Shown here piece after piece: positions 17,666 through 26,300 of a DNA stretch of 64,000 bases. The position numbers were made by a program, and so were the translations under genes. Each line of letters begins with the position of its first letter. The stretch's first letter is position 1. A model generated the notes under the pieces. The model ran no database searches, was not told the DNA's origin, and saw only the letters and a program-made list of their open reading frames with translations. The stretch is taken from contig NZ_QVNU01000012.1 of assembly GCF_003545715.1 (NCBI RefSeq), forward strand, positions 31,125-95,124, given 5' to 3'. Source of the stretch: Taibaiella koreensis (GTDB lineage: Bacteria; Bacteroidota; Bacteroidia; Chitinophagales; Chitinophagaceae).

Positions 17666-19063
17666 ATGCTACTCAGAATACAGTATTTTTTTAACCTCCT
17701 GGTACTAGCGCTCAAGGGCAGTGAAAAAGACTTTACTTCCGGAAGCGTCAACAGGGCTACTTTCCTGCTGGCAGTCCCCACAATGCTGGAGCTGAGCCTG
17801 GAGTCGTTGTTTGTACTGGTAGACCTGCTTTATGTCAGCCGCCTTGGCGAGCAAGCCATCACCGTCGTCGGGATCACCAATTCCGTTGTGATCCTGCTGC
17901 AATCCTTAGCCACTGGGCTTGGCATAGCCGCCACGGCACTGGTAGCACGAAGAATAGGCGAACGTAAGCCTAAAGCTGCCGGGCTTGCGGCCGTGCAGGT
18001 CATTTACCTTGGCCTGTTAACCGGCGGTATCTGTGGCATGGCTACCTGCCTGGCCAACCGGCAGATCCTGCAGTTGGCCGGCGCATCGGTACAGTTGGCG
18101 CAATACGGCGATCTTTTTTCAAAGATCATGTTTGCAACGGTACCATTGATTATCCTGCGGATTTTGCTCAACAGCATCTTCAGGGGAGCCGGCAATGCAG
18201 CGATCGCCATGCGTACCCTGATGCTTTCCAATAGCGTCAACATTGTTCTCGGTTGGCTATTCATCTTCGGGCCGGGGCCGGTACCGGCCATGGGTATTAC
18301 CGGAGCGGGCCTGGCTGTGCTGGTCGCCAACGTGGCCGGCGTTCTGTTTCAGTTGGCTTGTTTTGCCGGCAACAAGAAGCGCTTTCTTATAGAAAGAAGG
18401 CATTTCGTTCCGGAGTTACGTACACTGAAGCAGCTGGCAAAGCTGGCCCTTGCCGGTATGGTGCAATACCTGGTGCCCTCATCCAGCCGCTTTTTTATGA
18501 TCATGATCGTAGCCCGGCTTGGCGAAGAAGTGCTGGCCGGCTACATTATCGCCAACCGGATTATCATGTTCACGGTACTGCCTGCCTGGGGGATCGCCAA
18601 TGCTGCCGGCGTGCTTACCGGTCAAAACCTGGGCGCCCGGCAGCCGCAGCGCGCCACGGCCTCGGTATGGCGTACTGGCCTGTTCAATATGTGCTTTCTT
18701 TCCCTGATGGCGCTGGTGCTATCGCTTTGCGCGCCGCAGATCGTAAGCGTATTTACCAGTCACCAGGCTACGGCCGGCTATGCGCGCATCTATCTTTATT
18801 ATATGTCTGTTGCCTATTTGTTCTTTGGCTATACTATGGTCATATCGCGCGCGCTGAATGCCGCCGGTGCGGTAAACACCATAACACTGTTGCATGTGCT
18901 CATGTTCTACGTTATACAGCTACCGCTGGCCTATGGCCTGGCCATCACCGCCGGCTGGGGCGCCCGGGGCATCTTTACGGCCATTATGATTTCTGAAATG
19001 GTATTGGCCACGACTTGTATACTCGTATTCCGGAAAGGCAAATGGCAGCAGCGTCACATTTAA
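17666..19063 (+). CDS. MATE family efflux transporter, probable siderophore exporter
   Basis: A 465-residue protein with about 12 hydrophobic segments and the two-fold repeat of MATE (NorM/DinF-like) transporters, for example 'FLLAVPTMLELSLESLFVLVD' in parts near residue 40 and 'LTGQNLGARQPQRA' near residue 325. The start at 17666 is preferred: an upstream in-frame ATG at 17618 lies inside the hydroxylase gene. Position in the operon suggests export of the finished siderophore. That is inference; the family also exports drugs. Confidence 0.87.
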   Translation: MLLRIQYFFNLLVLALKGSEKDFTSGSVNRATFLLAVPTMLELSLESLFVLVDLLYVSRLGEQAITVVGITNSVVILLQSLATGLGIAATALVARRIGERKPKAAGLAAVQVIYLGLLTGGICGMATCLANRQILQLAGASVQLAQYGDLFSKIMFATVPLIILRILLNSIFRGAGNAAIAMRTLMLSNSVNIVLGWLFIFGPGPVPAMGITGAGLAVLVANVAGVLFQLACFAGNKKRFLIERRHFVPELRTLKQLAKLALAGMVQYLVPSSSRFFMIMIVARLGEEVLAGYIIANRIIMFTVLPAWGIANAAGVLTGQNLGARQPQRATASVWRTGLFNMCFLSLMALVLSLCAPQIVSVFTSHQATAGYARIYLYYMSVAYLFFGYTMVISRALNAAGAVNTITLLHVLMFYVIQLPLAYGLAITAGWGARGIFTAIMISEMVLATTCILVFRKGKWQQRHI

Positions 19064-19098
19064 ACACCACCTATTAAAAAACAACAAACACAAGAACA

Positions 19099-19350
19099 AT
19101 GAATAATCAAGCAAAGCTCAACCAGGTTCTGATGCAGAGCCTGTCCGTACCCGAAACCATGATCGACGAGACCTTATCTTACCAAAGCATACCCGAGTGG
19201 GATTCAATGGCGCATATGTACCTGATGTCGGGAATAGAAGAGGCTTTTGGTATCAGCCTTGCCACGACAGATATGCTGGAGATGACTGACCTGGAAAGCA
19301 TCAGAAAAAAACTAGTGCAACATCAAATCACTTTTGAACAGGAAGCATAA
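19099..19350 (+). CDS. Acyl carrier protein
   Basis: An 83-residue acidic, helical protein with the phosphopantetheine attachment site in 'EWDSMAHMYLM' (Ser36; the usual motif is DSL, here DSM). It starts 35 bp after the MATE gene and ends 5 bp before the acyl ligase gene, so the pair probably works together: the ligase loads an acid on the carrier. Carrier proteins are not part of standard NIS siderophore pathways, which use CoA esters and free acids. Confidence 0.88.
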   Translation: MNNQAKLNQVLMQSLSVPETMIDETLSYQSIPEWDSMAHMYLMSGIEEAFGISLATTDMLEMTDLESIRKKLVQHQITFEQEA

Positions 19351-19355
19351 CCGCT

Positions 19356-20693
19356 ATGAGCACTAAAATCTATGATTTTATCCGGGCCAATACCAGCTTG
19401 CGTTTTATCGATCCACTGACCAGCCGGACTTTTGCCATTTCCGATTTTGACGAATCATTCAATGCACCGGAAGGCAGAGGGTTGGCCTTTCTTTACCTGG
19501 ACAACAGCGTGCGCGCTGTTGAAGCACTACTTCATTTCCTATGCTCCGATTGGGCGCTCTGCCTGCTGAATCCCAAACTGGAGGAAGCGGAAAAACAGGC
19601 GCTGGAAAAGGCTTATCTGCCGGGGTATATCTATGATCCCGTAAGGGGAAGGAAAGGACTTACCGGAGCGTCGCCCTACCCCATTGCCTCCCAGATCAAG
19701 TTGTTGCTTAGTACTTCCGGCAGCACCGGTTCGCCAAAGATGGTCAAGCTGTCGGAGGAGAACATCATCAGCAACGCTTTATCCATCCTGGACTATCTGC
19801 CGGTAAAACATACTGACACTGTTCCGCTGAACCTGCCCTTGTTTTACTCCTATGGTTTCTCCGTATTCACGACCAATGCCATTGCCGGCGGCCGTATACT
19901 CTGCACCTGCCGCGACCTCATCCAAAAAGAATTCTGGGAAGACTGGCAGCAATACCAATGCACTTCCCTGGCGGGCGTGCCTTATGTATACGAAATGATA
20001 CAACGCTTCGGCCTGCTGCCCCGTATGCTGCCCTCGCTGCGTTATCTTACCCAAGCCGGCGGGAAGCTCAACCCCACGCTGGTCACACAGTTTGCAGCAT
20101 ATAGCAAGGAGCATGGTTTTCCTTTTTATGTCATGTACGGACAAACCGAGGCAACTGCAAGAATGTCCTGGCTGGAACCTACGGCTCTGGAACGCAAAGC
20201 AGGCGCTATAGGGAAGGCCATCAAAGACGGTAGCTTTACCATCGATCCCGAAAACTGTGAGCTGCTTTATTCCGGGCCCAATGTTTTTGGCGGATATGCC
20301 GAACATGCCGGCGACCTTGCCCGTTACGAGCAGCCTGATGTGCTTCGTACGGGCGACATTGCAATGCAGGATGCGGAAGGAGATTTTTACCTGCAGGGCC
20401 GTATCAAACGTTTTGTCAAGCTGTTTGGCTTACGCATCAACCTGGACGAGACGGAATCCCTGCTACGCCTGCAGTTCCCGCATAACCGCTGGCTTTGCGC
20501 CGGAGACAAGGACCAGTTCCTGTATGCCCTCTATGAAGGAGCGCCGGTTGCAGAAGCGGATGTAAGGCTGTGGATCAGCAGCCGGCTGAAGGTGCATCCT
20601 CAGGCTATAAAAGTACAACGCCTGGAAGCCATACCGCTTAACAGCAATGGCAAGGCAGACTATACCAAAGCCATGTCGCTCCTGGCTTCCTGA
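19356..20693 (+). CDS. AMP-forming acyl/aryl ligase (adenylate-forming enzyme)
   Basis: A 445-residue member of the AMP-binding superfamily. The phosphate-binding loop is 'STSGSTGSPK' (119-128), 'YGQTEA' is near residue 264, 'RTGDIA' near 333, and the C-terminal catalytic lysine lies in 'NSNGKADY' (about residue 433). The N-terminal domain is about 80-100 residues shorter than in NRPS adenylation domains. The gene is directly behind the carrier protein gene, so self-loading of the carrier with an activated acid is likely. The acid is unknown. Last gene of the siderophore operon; a terminator-like hairpin follows at 20723. Confidence 0.87.
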   Translation: MSTKIYDFIRANTSLRFIDPLTSRTFAISDFDESFNAPEGRGLAFLYLDNSVRAVEALLHFLCSDWALCLLNPKLEEAEKQALEKAYLPGYIYDPVRGRKGLTGASPYPIASQIKLLLSTSGSTGSPKMVKLSEENIISNALSILDYLPVKHTDTVPLNLPLFYSYGFSVFTTNAIAGGRILCTCRDLIQKEFWEDWQQYQCTSLAGVPYVYEMIQRFGLLPRMLPSLRYLTQAGGKLNPTLVTQFAAYSKEHGFPFYVMYGQTEATARMSWLEPTALERKAGAIGKAIKDGSFTIDPENCELLYSGPNVFGGYAEHAGDLARYEQPDVLRTGDIAMQDAEGDFYLQGRIKRFVKLFGLRINLDETESLLRLQFPHNRWLCAGDKDQFLYALYEGAPVAEADVRLWISSRLKVHPQAIKVQRLEAIPLNSNGKADYTKAMSLLAS

Positions 20694-20722
20694 TGGCATT
20701 ACGCCAGTATTGCGGTAATACA

Positions 20723-20750
20723 AGAATGGCTGCCTGAGGGCAGCCATTCT
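20723..20750. terminator. Bidirectional hairpin between the siderophore operon and fbaB
   Basis: Perfect 12-bp stem (20723-20734 with 20739-20750), TGAG loop. The plus-strand side is followed by a weak T-rich stretch (GTTTATTCCT). It separates two convergent genes and probably ends both transcripts. Confidence 0.65.
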
Positions 20751-20776
20751 GTTTATTCCTATTCCGTTGGGGAAAA

Positions 20777-21835
20777 TTAAGCAAGGGTAATGCTATTGTC
20801 CAGGTAAACATCCTGGATTGTGTTCAGCAGGGTTACACCTTCCGTCATTGGCTTCTGGAAGGCTTTACGGCCACTGATGAGGCCCATACCGCCGGCACGC
20901 TTGTTGATCACAGCAGTTGTTACCGCTTCAGACAGATCGGACGCACCTTTAGATTCACCACCGGAGTTGATAAGACCGGCACGGCCCATATAGCAATTGG
21001 CTACCTGGTAGCGGCAAAGATCGATGGGATGATCGGTAGTGAGCTTGGTATAAACGTCTTTATGGGTTTTACCAAAGCCGATTGCGTTGTAACCGCCGTT
21101 GTTGGTCGGTAATTTCTGCTTGATAATGTCGGCCTGGATGGTTACACCCAAGTGATTAGCCTGAGCGGTAAGATCGGCAGCTGTGTGGTAATCTACACCG
21201 TCTTTCTTAAAGCCATTGTTACGCAGGTAGCACCAAAGTACGGTAGCCATACCCAGTTCATGCGCATATTCGAAAGCCTTGGCTGTTTCGATAATCTGGT
21301 GATGGCTCTCTTCTGAACCGAAATAGATAGTAGCGCCCACTGCAGTCGCACCCATGTTCCAGGCATCCCGGATAGAGCCAAACATGATCTGGTCGAAACG
21401 GTTGGGATAAGAAAGGAATTCGTTATGGTTGATCTTTACAATGAACGGAATTTTGTGTGCGTATTTACGGGCAACAGCACCCAGTACGCCATAAGTAGAT
21501 GCAACCGCATTACAGCCACCTTCAATAGCCAGTTTCACAATGTTCTCGGGGTCAAAGTAGATGGGATTGGGAGCAAAAGAAGCGCCGGCGCTGTGCTCGA
21601 CACCCTGGTCAACGGGCAGTATGGACACATAGCCGGTATTGGCCAGGCGGCCATGCCCCAGCAAGGTTTGGATGCTGCGCAGAGTTTGGATATTGCGGTT
21701 GGAACCGGCCCAAACCTCATCTACGTGATTGGGAGAAGGAGCATGTAAAGAAGAGGCTTCGATGGTTTTGCACTGGTGATTCAGCAACGACTCGGCATCT
21801 GCGCCCAAAAGCTCTACAATGTTGTTATTTGCCAT
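20777..21835 (-). CDS. fbaB: Class I fructose-bisphosphate aldolase (FbaB/DhnA type)
   Basis: A 352-residue archaeal-type class I aldolase of glycolysis and gluconeogenesis. It has '[19 protein letters not shown]' near residue 70, and the Schiff-base region is represented by the '[10 protein letters not shown]' block near residue 131. It also has '[10 protein letters not shown]' and '[11 protein letters not shown]' phosphate-binding-type segments. It cleaves fructose-1,6-bisphosphate to the triose phosphates in the cytosol. A -7 element (TACCTTTG, complement of 21879-21886) lies 44 nt upstream of the ATG. Confidence 0.93.
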   Translation of the reverse strand: MANNNIVELLGADAESLLNHQCKTIEASSLHAPSPNHVDEVWAGSNRNIQTLRSIQTLLGHGRLANTGYVSILPVDQGVEHSAGASFAPNPIYFDPENIVKLAIEGGCNAVASTYGVLGAVARKYAHKIPFIVKINHNEFLSYPNRFDQIMFGSIRDAWNMGATAVGATIYFGSEESHHQIIETAKAFEYAHELGMATVLWCYLRNNGFKKDGVDYHTAADLTAQANHLGVTIQADIIKQKLPTNNGGYNAIGFGKTHKDVYTKLTTDHPIDLCRYQVANCYMGRAGLINSGGESKGASDLSEAVTTAVINKRAGGMGLISGRKAFQKPMTEGVTLLNTIQDVYLDNSITLA

Positions 21836-21878
21836 AACGAAGGATAGCTATTAAGTTTTAAGGATTTAAAATTGGCTG

Positions 21879-21886
21879 CAAAGGTA
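21879..21886 (-). promoter_or_regulatory. Candidate -7 element of fbaB
   Basis: On the minus strand TACCTTTG matches the Bacteroidota -7 consensus exactly. No TTG at the -33 distance is evident. A matching TACCTTTG on the plus strand (21964-21971) precedes the tRNA at 22007. Confidence 0.45.
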
Positions 21887-21963
21887 CATGAAAAGAAATA
21901 AAAAATTTAAGCCATCCTTGAATTATAAGGGGTATGCCTGTTTTTATTTCGAAAAAATACTGT

Positions 21964-21971
21964 TACCTTTG
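21964..21971 (+). promoter_or_regulatory. Candidate -7 element of the CAT-anticodon tRNA gene
   Basis: TACCTTTG matches the TAnnTTTG consensus and lies 36 nt upstream of the tRNA. The -33 half is not convincing. Confidence 0.45.
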
Positions 21972-22006
21972 CTGCCCCTTCGGGGGAAATCACACATTTT
22001 GTGATT

Positions 22007-22080
22007 GCTCCTATAGCTCAGTTGGTTAGAGCACCTGACTCATAATCAGGGGGTCCTTGGTTCAAGCCCGAGTGGGAGCA
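22007..22080 (+). tRNA. tRNA with CAT anticodon (Met, or lysidine-type Ile)
   Basis: A 74-nt tRNA: acceptor GCTCCTA/TGGGAGC with one wobble, anticodon stem CTGA/TCAG with loop CTCATAA (anticodon CAT), complete T-arm, discriminator A and no encoded CCA. The first pair is G-C and the D-arm does not look initiator-like. Elongator Met and Ile2 (C34 modified to lysidine) cannot be told apart with certainty by eye. Confidence 0.93.
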
Positions 22081-22087
22081 CAAGCGT

Positions 22088-22123
22088 AAGGTTTCAAACG
22101 GAAAAGTTTGGAACCTTTTCTTT
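22088..22123 (+). terminator. Terminator of the CAT-anticodon tRNA
   Basis: AAGGTTTCAAAC (22088-22099) pairs with GTTTGGAACCTT (22106-22117) with one wobble, loop GGAAAA, followed by TTCTTT. Confidence 0.8.
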
Positions 22124-22160
22124 ATAAGCTATCCCGCAGGACGCATGGCACCGGAACAAC

Positions 22161-22185
22161 GGATCAAGCGGAATTCCTGGAGGAT
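22161..22185 (+). repeat. 25-nt motif shared with 63881-63905, both downstream of a tRNA
   Basis: GGATCAAGCGGAAT followed by TCCTGGAGGAT; the second copy differs at 3 of 25 positions. Both lie 44-37 nt beyond a tRNA terminator. In one frame both read D-Q-A-E-(F/Y)-L-(E/G)-D-(D/F)-K-K, so they may be the tails of a decayed coding sequence. Confidence 0.55.
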
Positions 22186-22291
22186 GATAAAAAAAAGTAA
22201 ATGGCTATCCGGATAAAGAAAACAATTTTTGTACGTCTATAAATACTAGCCAACACGCTTTGCTTTACCCATCTTTTTATTTGGTGTTAAT

Positions 22292-22365
22292 ATTTTTTTC
22301 TTTTTTGCTCCGCCAAAAAAGAAAGAAAAAAGGCGGCAAAAAAACAATGCTTCGCTGTTTTTTTG
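22292..22365. repeat. Two consecutive inverted repeats, A/T-rich
   Basis: A TTTTTTGCTCCGCC arm (22301-22314) faces GGCGGCAAAAAAA (from 22332), and the end of that arm forms a second hairpin, CAAAAAAACA (22337-22346) with TGTTTTTTTG (22356-22365). No gene is near; likely an intergenic repeat element. Confidence 0.5.
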
Positions 22366-22759
22366 TGGCCAGCGCACCCGGGCTTAAAAACAGGTATCAA
22401 CTTTAATACAGCATTGCCGGACATAGGATCATAGATCAACGTTTGATCATTAACCAAAAGGATTTTTTGGGAACGATGGCTGAATGCATTGCCATCCGGC
22501 TCTTTTCGATTTTCTTTTACGAAGCAGAAAATCCGTCCGCTGGTCGTACAGACCGGCTATCGCCCTTCCAAATGATCAGCGAGGCGCCGCCGCATTTATC
22601 CCTACGAAACCATTTATAGTTGCTTACTTACTTTACAAACCATCTCTATAATAGGAAAGATGCCTGGCGTAATTTCTGCTTTCGATTAATGTAGTACAAA
22701 CCACACCGATAAGGTACAACGTTAGCCCCTGACCGGCAACGGTTGCTACGAAACGAAGA

Positions 22760-22792
22760 AATGCCCCAAAAGCCAATGGCTTTGAGGGCATT
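22760..22792 (-). terminator. Hairpin downstream of the first lanthipeptide precursor gene
   Basis: AATGCCCCAAAAGCC (22760-22774) is largely complementary to GGCTTTGAGGGCATT (22778-22792). Read on the minus strand it lies 36 nt after the stop codon and is followed by TTCTTCG, so it is only a moderate terminator. Confidence 0.55.
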
Positions 22793-22828
22793 TAACCAGA
22801 TGACTTTTCAATATTGCTTATATTCTCT

Positions 22829-23026
22829 TTAATTACTGCAACATAAGGTATTTCCATTGATCGTATTGCAGGGAAACTGCGATTCAAAAATAACACAAGC
22901 CGTAGGACAGGTAGGTGTACCCACCAAAGTTCCTCCGCCTACTACGCTTACTTTGTCTTTGTTCAGGTTCAAAATCGCTTCTTTGCTTAGCTTCAATTTG
23001 TCGAGCTTCAGGATTTTCTTTTTCAT
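22829..23026 (-). CDS. Class I lanthipeptide precursor peptide (pinensin-like leader)
   Basis: A 65-residue peptide. The leader is lysine-rich with the Bacteroidota pattern 'KLDKLKLSKEAILNLNKD', followed by a Gly-Gly(-Gly) region at about residues 31-33. The core contains five Cys and several Ser/Thr ('TPTCPTAC', 'CNTINGNTLCCSN'), giving residues for dehydration and thioether formation. Start 23026 is chosen because the leader begins there; the frame extends upstream without sense. No LanB, LanC or transporter gene is adjacent. The LanC-like gene is 18 kb away at 40749, next to three other precursors. The number and identity of rings cannot be predicted from here. Confidence 0.82.
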   Translation of the reverse strand: MKKKILKLDKLKLSKEAILNLNKDKVSVVGGGTLVGTPTCPTACVIFESQFPCNTINGNTLCCSN

Positions 23027-23311
23027 AAAGTAGCTTTTTAAAAGATGAATCACTAAAGTATAACGACAACAGAATGCTTCCCAGACCAATTTGACAGCTG
23101 TGTATATTAAATTGACAAATGCGCTTTGCTGCATCATATCTCTGTCCCTGGATACCGCCAATACCGGCTTGCATAGATCATACAACATCCCAAAAGCGGC
23201 ATTACGTAAATATTAAAAACATATTATCATACCATTATAAAGTCTTTACACTATATATTTTTATTGGTCTTTTTTCTTCTTTTGTACCGATAGTAAAATC
23301 CTACCCAAACT

Positions 23312-26300
23312 ATGCCTGCCAATCGCCTAAAGCCCTTACTGGGGCTGATCCTGCTACTGTTGTGTAGCTGCCTGAGCTTTGCCCAGAGCCTTCTTTACCA
23401 GAACAATTTTGAGTCGGCCGGTGCGCCGCCCTACCCTCCGGGGCCTAACTATGCGTATACGCCCGACGTACTAACCAGCCACTTGTCCAACAGCAAATGG
23501 ACGCTGAGTGCCGGGAGCTGGACGGCATATGCCGGCAACAGCGGCGGCTATGCCCTTGCGTTTATCGGCGCGACCAACCCCACCAAGACCATGGACCTGT
23601 CTTTCGATGTGGAAGCGCAATATGCGCTCAGCATATCGGGCTTCAGCTTTTACCAGCGCAGCAGCAGTACGGGCTACGATACCTGGGAGCTGCGGGTAAA
23701 TGATGTACCGGTAGCTACCGGCAATATCTTTGTTGATGTACTTAATGGTTCGGCTCCGATGCAGAATACCGGCAATATCCAGCTGAGCTCGCCCATCGAG
23801 AACCTCGCCGGTACAGTACACGTAAGCCTGGTGCTAAAAACAGGTGATCCCTCGGGCAGCCGCGCTACCTTCCGGTTCGACGAGTTCAAGCTGAACGGCT
23901 CGGTATACAGCGCTCCCGGCGGCGGCAGCACCGGCACCGGTACATCGCCTTCTCTTGCTGCCGGCAATGCGACAGACGGAACGTTCAACGTATCGAACGT
24001 CGGCAGCGCCAGCTACAATGTGCCGATCAAAGTACCTAAGGGCTTCAACGGCCTGCAACCCAATCTGGCCTTTGAATACAACAGCAATAGCGGTAACGGT
24101 ATCATGGGTATGGGCTGGAACCTGACGGGCAGCTCTGCCATCGCGCGGGTGCCCAACAACATTTATAATGACAAGCAGACAAGCGGCGTCAGCTTGTCTG
24201 CCAATGATAAATTTGCCCTGGACGGCAATCGTCTTATCGTCATGCAAGGGAACTATGGCGACCCCGCTTCCCAATACCGTACCGAAAACGAAACCTTCAA
24301 AACGATTGTAGCAAACGGCACATTGGGTAATGGTCCTGCGTCTTTTACCGTTACCGATATCAATGGCTGGACCTACCAGTACGGCTCCGGCGCCAATTCC
24401 CTGATGCAGGCGCCCGGAGTGACCACACCCAATGCCTGGCTGCTGGATAAGGTAACCGACCAGAGCGGTAACTATATGACTTATGAATACAGTCAGCCCG
24501 GCAATGGCGAAGTGCTGCTGAGCAAGATCAGTTACCAGGCCAACAGTGTAACGGGGCTCACGCCCCAGGGTTCTGTTGTCTTTGATTACATTAACCGTAC
24601 CGATCCCCAGATGACCTTCGTCGGCGGCGGGAAGTTTGTTTCGACCAAAATATTGAATACGGTTACCTGCAACCAGCAAAGTGGCTCTGTAGGCCGTATC
24701 GCGCATAAATACGCCCTCAACTATATGTTCGATGGTTATACGCATCTTATGGGTATTACCGAGGGCGGAAAAGATAACACAGAGACTGCAGGGGCGACGC
24801 AATTTGCCTACGGTGCCGTAACGGCCCCTTTTGTAGAGACCCTGGTCAGCGATCCCAACAGCAGCGGTAATGTGTTCACCGACTTCTCCGTGGGCGACTA
24901 TAACGGCGATGGCAAAGGCGATCTGGTTCAATATACGCGGCAGTATGATCCTTCCAACAACAATTGGTGGCTGTACCTGGGCGTCAGCAATACCTTCAAC
25001 CAGGTACAGACAGGAGCGCTGCCTTCGGCGCCCCCCAATATCGAGGAAAATGAGCTGGTGAAATACAGCCGTTCTTATTTTCCGCGATTCATTGATTTCA
25101 ATGGCGACGGCAAAGACGATTTTATTTACCAGTCGACCTCCTACCTGCAATCCGGGAATCCGTCAGGAACATTTCAGAACCTGAACATCATGCTTTCCGA
25201 CGGAAATGCCTTAACGGCATTGTCTCCGAAGGTGGCTACACCCTATCCCAATTCCAATAGTCAGACGGCGCTCAACCTGATGCTTATCGACAATATGCCT
25301 CTGGCGGGGGATTTTGACGGCGACGGTAAAACGGAAGTGCTGGAACTGAATACTTACAACCCAAATAACTGGTCCGGGCCAGTACCCTCCGATCCTGCCA
25401 ATAACAACTTCATGATCGGTGCGGAATACCTTAGCCCCGGCACGCTGGCAGGCAACAGCTTCCTCGTGGCGAAGCAACTGTATGGTATGCCGTTTGAGGC
25501 TGCTTACGTAAACAACGGGCAATCCAAGCTGATGATCATCGACTATGATGGCGACGGTAAGGATGAGGTCTTGTCTATATGGCACGACAACAGCAGCAAT
25601 GTCGATCATGCCCAGGTCTTCAGGCTTAACGTGACATTCGATGCCAACAATAAACCGGTTATCGGCACGCCCGCATTTGTAATGAGCGGCGAGGGCAGCT
25701 TCCCCACGCTGAACCATGATATTTTTCCCGGTGATTTTAACGGAGATGGCAAAACGGATCTGCTGACCTATATCTCCAGCGCAGGCTGGCAGATCGCTTA
25801 TGGCAGGGGAGACGGCCAATGGAACCTCAGCGTGCTATCGGGTCCTGTAATGAACAAACCCAGGGTAGCCGGCGCTTCCAGCTACCGGCCGATGCTCCTT
25901 GGCGATTTTGACGGGGATGGCAAGACCGACATTTTTGACTACACACCTACCGGCGCTTCCGGCTGGGGCAACCCACAGGCGCCGAGAATATTCTATTCCA
26001 AAGGCAACAATACCTTTACTACTGAGAACCTGAATATCGACCAGAGCCATCTTAACTATTATTCCTATGGCTACTGGACAGGCGACTTCAATGGCGACGG
26101 CCAAACAGACCTGCTCTCGGAGATGGGACCTGGCCTGGCGGAATATACTTATGTCTTCCATCCTAAAGAAACGCGCCACCAGATGGTACAGATCGCCGAC
26201 GGCATTGGCGCATTTACTAAGATCAACTATGACATGCTGACCAGCCCCTCGGTATATGATGGCGGAAGCATTAATTATAGTTACCCCTATATCAAGCGAA

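Larger units (their letters stand above)
22124..22828. other. Gene-free region with repeat fragments
   Basis: About 700 bases with no supportable gene. It contains the 25-nt motif shared with the end of the window (22161-22185), a double inverted repeat (22292-22365) and the hairpin behind the lanthipeptide gene (22760-22792). The rest shows stops in all frames and is probably degraded sequence. Confidence 0.5.

Noticed and set aside
23834..25150. Long minus-strand open frame (438 codons) opposite the first RHS gene
   Set aside because: It is the mirror of repeat-rich RHS coding sequence with biased codon positions; it has no signal, domain or start context, and the plus-strand protein is clearly real.
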